Part shown: piece after piece, positions 5,190 through 9,984 of the stretch
Layout: each line of letters begins with the position of its first letter
Numbering within the stretch: position 1 is the first letter of the stretch
Assembly: GCA_027296205.1 (NCBI GenBank)
Contig: JAPUJM010000162.1
Coordinates: 1-9,984, forward strand
Length of the DNA: 9,984 bases
From: Actinomycetota bacterium
Lineage (GTDB): Bacteria > Actinomycetota > Acidimicrobiia > Spongiisociales > ZC4RG35
Direction of reading: 5' to 3'
The notes under the pieces: model-generated
The model's input: only the letters and a program-made list of their open reading frames with translations
The model's database searches: none
What the model was told of the DNA's origin: nothing
Position numbers and translations under genes: made by a program

Positions 5190-6991
5190 GCCTTCACCGG
5201 CTCGAACTGCGTCCTGTACAGCTCGGCGTACAGCCCGCCGCCATCCATGAGAGTGGCGTGAGTGCCCCTCTCGACGATCCTGCCTTCGTCGATGACGAGA
5301 ATCTGGTCTGCCTTGCGCACGGTGGAGAGCCGGTGGGCGATCACGATCGAGGTCCGTCCCTCCAAGAGGAGCTCCAGCGCATCCTGGATCAGTGCCTCGG
5401 ATCGTGAATCCAGATGAGACGTTGCTTCATCGAGTATCAGAATCTTGGGGTCCTTGAGGAGAACACGAGCAATCGCCATGCGTTGCTTCTCACCGCCCGA
5501 GAGTCGATAACCACGCTCTCCGACCAGCGTCTCGTAGCCTTCCGGGAGTTTGTCGATCATGTCATGGATGTTGGCTGCCGAGGCTGCTTCGATCAGTTCG
5601 TCGAGGGTGGCGTCGGGTTTGGCGTACCGAAGGTTGGCCGCGATCGTGTCGTGGAAGAGATACGTCTCCTGGGTAACCACTCCGACAGTTGCCGCCAACT
5701 CCTTCAGGTCGACGTCGCGGACATCTTTGCCGTCGATCAAGACCCGCCCTTCTGTGACGTCATACAGCCTCGGCACCAGATATGAGATCGTGGTCTTGCC
5801 GGCTCCCGAAGGCCCAACCAGTGCCACCAAACTTCCCGGCTCGCCCGTGAAACTGATGTCCTCGAGGGCCCAATTCCGGGTCGACGCCTGTGGCACGATC
5901 TCATCGTCGCCGGGGGTCGCATGCCAGCTGAACCGCTTCACTGCCTCCAGCCCCTCGGGACCCTCCGACTGATACCGGAAGGAGACATCGACGAGCTCGA
6001 TACGGCCGGTGGCCGGCAAAAGGGCAACAGGATCGACGGGAACGGGTATGTCGGTTTCCAAATCGAGCACCTCGAAAACCCTCTCGAACGAGACAAGAGA
6101 CGTAGCGAACTCGACACGTGAGTTCGAGATGGCCGACAGAGGTCCGTAGAGCTGGGTGAGCAGAGTGGAGAACATCACGATGGTTCCGAGCGATATCGAA
6201 CCGTCGATAACGAGAAGACCACCTACCCAAAAGACGGCCGCCGTGCCAACTGCCGATACCAGGCCGAGCGCCGCAAAAAAGCCACGACCCACCATCGCCC
6301 GACGGACCCCGTAGTCCCGTACCAGGGAAGCCTGCTCCGAGAAGCGCTCCCTCTCCTCGTCCCATCTGCCAAAGAGACGAACCAGGAGGGCACCGCTCAC
6401 GTTGAACGACTCCTGGAGGATCCCCGACATCTTCGCCTCGTGATCCATCTGCTGTTGGGTCACGCGACGGAGGACCTTCGCCACCCTCCGGGCCGGAAGG
6501 ACGAATAGCGGAAGTGCAGCGACCGCCAGCAGCGTCAGTCGCCAGTCGGCCTGAATCATGACGACAAGGATCACCATCACCGAGATGACATTGGAGACGA
6601 TTGACACGAAAGTTCCCGTTATGGCCTGCTGGGCACCGACGACGTCAGAGTTGAGCCGGTTCATCAGCTCACCCGTCTTGGTAGCTGTGAAGAAGCGCAG
6701 CGACATCCGCTGCAAGTGGGCAAACAATTCCCGGCGGAGATCGAAGATGATCCCCTCTCCCACCCGTGATGAGACCCATCGCTGGGCGACACCGATCAAG
6801 GCGTTGACGAAAGGCACCAGGATCATCCCGATACCGAGCAGCGTCAATTGGGCAATGTCCCCATTGGGGATGGCCTCATCGACCAGCAAACGGATCAGAA
6901 TGGCCGGGAGCACAGACAACCCGGAAATGACAATGATCGTGAGGAGAATCCCCACCAGGCCCCTGGCATACGGACGTCCGTAACTCCACAC
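5186..6991 (-). CDS. ABC exporter half-transporter (TMD-NBD), lipid/multidrug type
   Basis: A type IV ABC exporter half-transporter that would work as a dimer in the cytoplasmic membrane. From the GTG at 6991 it has 601 residues. Six membrane segments lie near 11-37, 50-68, 128-146, 152-168, 237-262 and 267-288, with the coupling-helix region around FFTATKTGELMNRLNSDV. The ATPase has Walker A GPSGAGKTT (393-401), Q-loop Q441, signature LSGGEKQR (497-504), Walker B LILDEAT (518-524) and H-loop H553, all intact. About 34 residues (341-374) are inserted after the A-loop aromatic Y340. GTG 6991 is the first canonical start, but coding seems to continue to about 7078 (see next entry). It lies behind a lipoprotein gene on the same strand. 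The substrate cannot be told from sequence. Confidence 0.93.
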   Translation of the reverse strand: MWSYGRPYARGLVGILLTIIVISGLSVLPAILIRLLVDEAIPNGDIAQLTLLGIGMILVPFVNALIGVAQRWVSSRVGEGIIFDLRRELFAHLQRMSLRFFTATKTGELMNRLNSDVVGAQQAITGTFVSIVSNVISVMVILVVMIQADWRLTLLAVAALPLFVLPARRVAKVLRRVTQQQMDHEAKMSGILQESFNVSGALLVRLFGRWDEERERFSEQASLVRDYGVRRAMVGRGFFAALGLVSAVGTAAVFWVGGLLVIDGSISLGTIVMFSTLLTQLYGPLSAISNSRVEFATSLVSFERVFEVLDLETDIPVPVDPVALLPATGRIELVDVSFRYQSEGPEGLEAVKRFSWHATPGDDEIVPQASTRNWALEDISFTGEPGSLVALVGPSGAGKTTISYLVPRLYDVTEGRVLIDGKDVRDVDLKELAATVGVVTQETYLFHDTIAANLRYAKPDATLDELIEAASAANIHDMIDKLPEGYETLVGERGYRLSGGEKQRMAIARVLLKDPKILILDEATSHLDSRSEALIQDALELLLEGRTSIVIAHRLSTVRKADQILVIDEGRIVERGTHATLMDGGGLYAELYRTQFEPVKA

Positions 6992-7078
6992 CCGCTTCAG
7001 CAGCTCGCGGTCTATGTCAGGCCGGTCTTGCTCCTCGTCGTACTTGAGATAACTCCACCAGCCACCTGAATGAAAGAT
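6992..7078 (-). other. Probable N-terminal coding extension of the ABC transporter, apparent ATC start
   Basis: The transporter frame continues 29 codons above the GTG at 6991 and would read IFHSGGWWSYLKYDEEQDRP and on. From memory, related actinobacterial exporters begin with a similar GGWWSY...DEE.DRP segment. Upstream of this stretch the frame stops at the lipoprotein TAG (7111-7109), and no ATG, GTG or TTG lies between that TAG and 6991. The ATC at 7078-7076 stands 9 nt after a perfect AGGAGG. A rare ATC start, a mutated start codon or a base error in the assembly are the options. Confidence 0.55.
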
Positions 7079-7087
7079 GCTTTTCTT

Positions 7088-7093
7088 CCTCCT
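7088..7093 (-). promoter_or_regulatory. Perfect Shine-Dalgarno AGGAGG for the ABC transporter
   Basis: AGGAGG lies 15 nt past the lipoprotein stop. It is 9 nt before the ATC at 7078 but about 96 nt before the first canonical start (GTG 6991), so it argues for translation beginning near 7078. Confidence 0.6.
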
Positions 7094-7108
7094 GCTTGAG
7101 AATCGAGA

Positions 7109-7870
7109 CTAGGAGAAAGGAGTCCCTAGCTCGTCCAGGAAGACCGACTCGGCCGCCATCGCCACCAGCGCGTCTTGAGCCACGAAGCTCCGCCCATACA
7201 GCTCATATCGGTAGACGCCTTCAAACCAGAGCAGGGTTGTTCCGCCGGTTGAGCTGAGTCTCCAGACTTGCCGGCCGTTGACGTCGATGATGTCGCATTG
7301 ATCGGTGGACTGGTCGGCAAATCGGGCGCACGAGACGTCGCCTCCGCCCAGGGCCAATTCGGTCGCCGTCTCCTTGTCTATTGCTATCCGGAGCACGGCC
7401 ATCTGTGCCACCGATCGCGATCGGCTGTAAGGCTCGGCCGACCAAATGCCAAATGCGGCGCTGGGATCATCTGAAAGCTCACCAGAGTTCTCGATCACAA
7501 GCTGGGAGGAAACCCACTCGGCGCCATAGGGCACATCGGCCGGAAATCGCACCAGCGGAAGGGCAGCAGCGATTTCTGCCCTACTCGCCTGGATGAAGCG
7601 GTCTCCCTCGCGTCTCGCGAAAACCTCGGCAATCAGTGCCTCCGGGTCGGCCAGATTCTCGGTGACGATCGCGTCGTTGGACCACTGGAGGATCGCCGCA
7701 CTCGAAGACTTGGGAACCGTCACGGGCGGTACCGTCGTGGTCACCACCTCCGGTTCGTTGATCCAATCCGAGCTTCTCTGCCCGACCGACCCGAGTGGCG
7801 CCTCAGCGCAGGCCGTCAGCAAAATTGCCGCCGCCAATACCAGCGCGATGCGAGTCGTCGATCGAGACAA
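7109..7870 (-). CDS. Secreted lipoprotein of unknown function
   Basis: A 253-residue predicted lipoprotein. The signal peptide has basic residues (SRSTTR), a hydrophobic core (IALVLAAAILL) and the lipobox LTAC with lipidated C21. A Thr/Pro/Val-rich linker (TTTVPPVTVP, about 44-53) leads to a globular domain without a motif I recognise; it has two further cysteines in SCARFADQSTDQCDIID, which could form a disulfide outside the cell. The start is TTG 7870, with AAAGGG about 10 nt before it and the signal peptide right at the N-terminus; a nearby ATG upstream is out of frame. It precedes the ABC exporter by a 30-nt gap and is probably in its operon, which suggests an envelope role, possibly as a partner of the exporter. 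Confidence 0.82.
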   Translation of the reverse strand: MSRSTTRIALVLAAAILLTACAEAPLGSVGQRSSDWINEPEVVTTTVPPVTVPKSSSAAILQWSNDAIVTENLADPEALIAEVFARREGDRFIQASRAEIAAALPLVRFPADVPYGAEWVSSQLVIENSGELSDDPSAAFGIWSAEPYSRSRSVAQMAVLRIAIDKETATELALGGGDVSCARFADQSTDQCDIIDVNGRQVWRLSSTGGTTLLWFEGVYRYELYGRSFVAQDALVAMAAESVFLDELGTPFS

Positions 7871-7984
7871 CGAGTTTCCCTTTCATGTTTTCCGCATAGT
7901 GAACGATCTACCGGCACCCGGACGTTCCCAACTTTCCCACCGGATCCGTGGAATGGACATTCTCCACTACTTATCCTTCAGATC
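7871..7984. promoter_or_regulatory. Divergent promoter region between the lipoprotein and the lipoate-ligase-family gene
   Basis: This 114-bp gap must hold both promoters. On the plus strand TATCCT (7972-7977) ends 7 nt before the GTG at 7985, which suggests a leaderless transcript; the -35 region (around 7948-7954) is weak. On the minus strand TTGGGA followed about 15 nt later by TAGATC is a possible but poor promoter for the lipoprotein. Two small palindromes are present: CGGATCCG (7941-7948) and GAATG-GA-CATTC (7951-7962), the latter over the plus-strand -35 area and so a candidate operator. Confidence 0.45.
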
Positions 7985-8740
7985 GTGGATCACTTCACTC
8001 TGATCGAAGACGCCTTCCCCGACCTGGGGGCAATGGACGTCGCAGTGAGTCATTCGATTCTGTCCGCGGTTGCTCGTGGCGAGATGGGTGGCGTGTTCCG
8101 CCTCCACGTTCCGGGACCGACAGTCGCGTTTGGCCGCGCAGATCGGATGACACCGGGGTATCTCGACGCGGTACGAGCAGCAGGTGCCCACGGCTTTACC
8201 GCCGTGGAGAGACTCGTGGGTGGTCGGGCCGCCGTTTTCCATGAGTCGACACTGGCATTTTCCTGGGCAGTGCCTGATCCCAAACCACCGGAGCGGACCA
8301 TTCAGAGATTCCGGATCATCTCGTCGCTGATGCATAGAGCCTTCCAATCGCTTGGCATCGACTCCCGAATCGGCGAGCTGCCTGGCGAGTACTGCCCTGG
8401 TCAGTGGTCGATCAATGTGAGCGACCGCGTGAAAGTGATGGGTATCGGTCAGCGTCTTGTCAGAGGCGCAGCCCACGTCGGCGGTGTGGTCGTCGTCGAC
8501 GATGGACACCGGATCCGAGACGTCCTCGTGCCGGTGTATCGGTCACTCGGTCTCGACTGGGACCCGCGAACCGCCGGATCCCTTGCCGATCGATCGCCAG
8601 GTCTGGACAACGACACGGTCTCCGCAGCGATCATCGAGGCTTTCGGCTCACGATTTTCGCTCGAGCGCGGAACCCTCCCCGGCAGGGTCTTAGATGAGGC
8701 GACGTCCAACCTTGCGGATCATCTTCCCAAGGTGGCCTGA
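7985..8740 (+). CDS. Lipoate-protein ligase A family protein (BPL/LPL catalytic fold)
   Basis: A 251-residue cytosolic protein of the biotin/lipoate ligase-transferase fold, which attaches lipoyl or octanoyl groups to lysines of 2-oxoacid dehydrogenase or glycine-cleavage proteins. Signs are VPGPTVAFGRADR (42-54), the RLVGGRAAVFHEST loop (77-90, the family's RR-x-GGG-A-V-F-H region), GEYCPGQWSINV (134-145) and the catalytic-lysine region VKVMGIGQRLVRGAAHVGGVVVV with K150. The third glycine of the usual GGG is R81. The C-terminal part is short, so this resembles octanoyltransferase/lipoyl-transferase types (LipM/LipL-like) more than full two-domain LplA; which reaction it performs is open. GTG 7985 was chosen because of the -10 box 7 nt upstream. 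Its TGA overlaps the ATG of the next gene by 4 nt. Confidence 0.85.
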   Translation: MDHFTLIEDAFPDLGAMDVAVSHSILSAVARGEMGGVFRLHVPGPTVAFGRADRMTPGYLDAVRAAGAHGFTAVERLVGGRAAVFHESTLAFSWAVPDPKPPERTIQRFRIISSLMHRAFQSLGIDSRIGELPGEYCPGQWSINVSDRVKVMGIGQRLVRGAAHVGGVVVVDDGHRIRDVLVPVYRSLGLDWDPRTAGSLADRSPGLDNDTVSAAIIEAFGSRFSLERGTLPGRVLDEATSNLADHLPKVA

Positions 8741-9822
8741 TGAGAGTTCTGATCGTCAACGGCCCCAACCTGAACCTCCTCGGCGGCCGCGAGCCTGAGA
8801 TCTACGGGAGCGAGACGCTCGCCGATCTAGAACAATCGATCTCCGGGTGGGGAACAGCGCTCGGCATCGAGACCGAAACCCTGCAGTCCAACCACGAAGG
8901 CGCCCTCATCGACGCCGTCCAGCAGTCCGAATACGACGGGATAGTCATCAACCCCGGAGCATTGACCCACACATCAAGAGCACTGGCCGACGCCCTCAGA
9001 TCGGTGGAGGCACCGGTAGTCGAGGTTCACATCTCGAATATCAAAGACCGGGAAGCCTGGCGAGCAGAGTCGGTGATCTCGGAGGTATGCGTATCCACCA
9101 TTTACGGACGCGGAATCAGCGGCTATCGAGACGCTCTTCGCCACCTTGCCAACCGAGCCGCCGGTCCATTCGAGACTGTTCGGTATGGTCCCCATGCCGA
9201 CAACGTGGGGGATCTCCGAAGTGGCCGGCGCGGGCTCGTCGTGGTGATTCATGGCGGCTTTTGGCGTCAGGAGTGGCTGCGAGACACCACCGAGTCACTG
9301 GCTGTCGACTTGACCAGGCGCGGATTCGCCACCTGGAACATCGAGTACCGACGAATCGGTGGCGGTGGCGGATGGCCCGGCTCGGCGCATGACGTGCTGA
9401 TGGCGCTTGATTTCACGCCCCAGCTCGGCCTTGGATTCGAGAAGGTTGCCGTCATCGGACATTCGGCCGGCGGGCAGCTGGCGCTCTGGTCGGCGACACG
9501 CTCCCGAACTGAGATCAGCCAAGTCGTGGCCATGGCCCCGATCACAGACCTGGAGCGACACTCCCAATCGGGGATGTATGGCGCGGCCGAAGCTCAGTTG
9601 CTGCTCGAGTCCGGGGCTCCGGCGATATCCGATCCAGGTGACATAGCGACGATCCTGGTCCACGGTGAGGACGATCGTCATGTTCCTCTGCAACACTCAT
9701 CTGAGCTCGCCGTTCGGGCCGGACTTGATTTGATCACGTCCCCGGGCGGACACTTTGACCTTCTCGACCCGGAGCGTGATCCCTGGCCACGGATCGTCGA
9801 GGCGATAAACCGATCAATCTGA
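8740..9822 (+). CDS. aroQ: Type II 3-dehydroquinate dehydratase fused to an alpha/beta-hydrolase
   Basis: Residues 1-140 are a complete type II dehydroquinase (3-dehydroquinate to 3-dehydroshikimate, shikimate pathway): NGPNLNLLGGREPEIYG (7-23, with R17 and Y22), SNHEGALID, INPGALTHTSRAL (N71, H77), EVHISNIKDREAWR (H97, S99, R108) and GRGISGYRDALRHLA. Residues 145-360 are a serine alpha/beta-hydrolase: oxyanion-hole HGGFWR (171-176), WNIEYRRIGGGGGWPG, nucleophile S242 in GHSAGG, D312 in GEDDRHVP and H338 in GGHFD, so the triad is complete. It resembles the HGG(Y/F)W-type esterases and kynurenine formamidases. Type II dehydroquinases are normally about 145 residues and single-domain. The join has no stop or frameshift. 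The ATG overlaps the lipoate-ligase-family stop as ATGA, so the two genes are coupled. The hydrolase substrate is unknown. Confidence 0.93.
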   Translation: MRVLIVNGPNLNLLGGREPEIYGSETLADLEQSISGWGTALGIETETLQSNHEGALIDAVQQSEYDGIVINPGALTHTSRALADALRSVEAPVVEVHISNIKDREAWRAESVISEVCVSTIYGRGISGYRDALRHLANRAAGPFETVRYGPHADNVGDLRSGRRGLVVVIHGGFWRQEWLRDTTESLAVDLTRRGFATWNIEYRRIGGGGGWPGSAHDVLMALDFTPQLGLGFEKVAVIGHSAGGQLALWSATRSRTEISQVVAMAPITDLERHSQSGMYGAAEAQLLLESGAPAISDPGDIATILVHGEDDRHVPLQHSSELAVRAGLDLITSPGGHFDLLDPERDPWPRIVEAINRSI

Positions 9823-9877
9823 TGGGACGGGGCACACCGCGCCAACCTCCGATCGTCCGGTCGACCTGTTGATCGCT

Positions 9878-9907
9878 TCGACATTGTTCTCCACAGAGGG
9901 GTAGGGT
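9878..9907 (+). promoter_or_regulatory. Possible promoter after the dehydratase-hydrolase gene
   Basis: TCGACA (9878-9883) and TAGGGT (9902-9907) are 18 bp apart, a fair match to an actinobacterial housekeeping promoter (TTGACA / TAnnnT). It would drive a gene starting near 9939-9956. The preceding stretch 9823-9877 shows no gene and no terminator-like hairpin. Confidence 0.35.
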
Positions 9908-9955
9908 TTCAGGCCCTGGGAGCGGACGCTGGTCTGCCATGGAGTCACTTTCTAT

Positions 9956-9984
9956 ATGCGTTTGAGACGCCTTTCGTTTATCGC
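9956..9984 (+). CDS. Possible first codons of a downstream gene (cut by window end)
   Basis: ATG at 9956 opens a frame (MRLRRLSFI) that runs to the window edge. GGAG at 9941-9944 is 11 nt upstream and a possible promoter lies before it. Nine residues are too few to identify a product. An ATG at 9939 in another frame stops after eight codons. Confidence 0.3.

Noticed and set aside
1..9984. Mobile element, CRISPR array, tRNA or rRNA
   Set aside because: No transposase, integrase, regularly spaced repeats, cloverleaf or rRNA-like sequence was seen on either strand.

Overview
The window is bacterial, fairly GC-rich (about 60% by eye), densely coded, and uses ATG, GTG and TTG starts. Most likely it comes from an actinobacterium-like lineage. 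The reasons are the coenzyme F420 genes (both FO-synthase halves), an F420-dependent Ddn-family reductase, and at least three starts that look leaderless. The class cannot be fixed from sequence alone; Acidimicrobiia or a related uncultured group is a guess.

Layout. Positions 1-3788 (minus strand) are one probable operon read right to left: a flavin-reductase-like split-barrel protein (3291-3788), a short-chain dehydrogenase (2467-3243), cofG (1301-2440) and cofH (1-1203, running off the left edge). CofG and CofH together make the deazaflavin FO, the chromophore of F420. The CofH here carries about 260 extra N-terminal residues of unknown function. The cofG-cofH junction holds a strong hairpin, an 11-bp direct repeat and a 34-codon mini-ORF tied to both genes by ATGA overlaps. 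Diverging from this operon across a gap of only 46 bp is a plus-strand pair: a degenerate UspA-like protein (3835-4344) and, immediately after it, a Ddn-type F420H2-dependent reductase (4345-4752). The left half is therefore themed on F420: one side makes the cofactor core and the other probably uses it. A small protein with possible zinc ligands follows (4818-5189).

Positions 5186-7870 (minus strand) hold a secreted lipoprotein (7109-7870) followed by an ABC exporter half-transporter (5186-6991). The transporter reading frame extends upstream to about 7078 without a canonical start codon, just after a perfect AGGAGG. The exporter gene converges on the small protein, and both stop codons lie in one CTAG.

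Positions 7985-9822 (plus strand) hold a lipoate-protein-ligase-family protein coupled by a 4-bp overlap to a two-domain protein: type II 3-dehydroquinate dehydratase (shikimate pathway) fused to a serine alpha/beta-hydrolase. The last 160 bases contain a plausible promoter and perhaps the first codons of another gene.

The best candidates for something undescribed are the CofH N-terminal domain, the structured cofG-cofH junction, the dehydratase-hydrolase fusion and the apparent non-canonical start of the ABC transporter. No mobile element, CRISPR array, tRNA or rRNA was seen.
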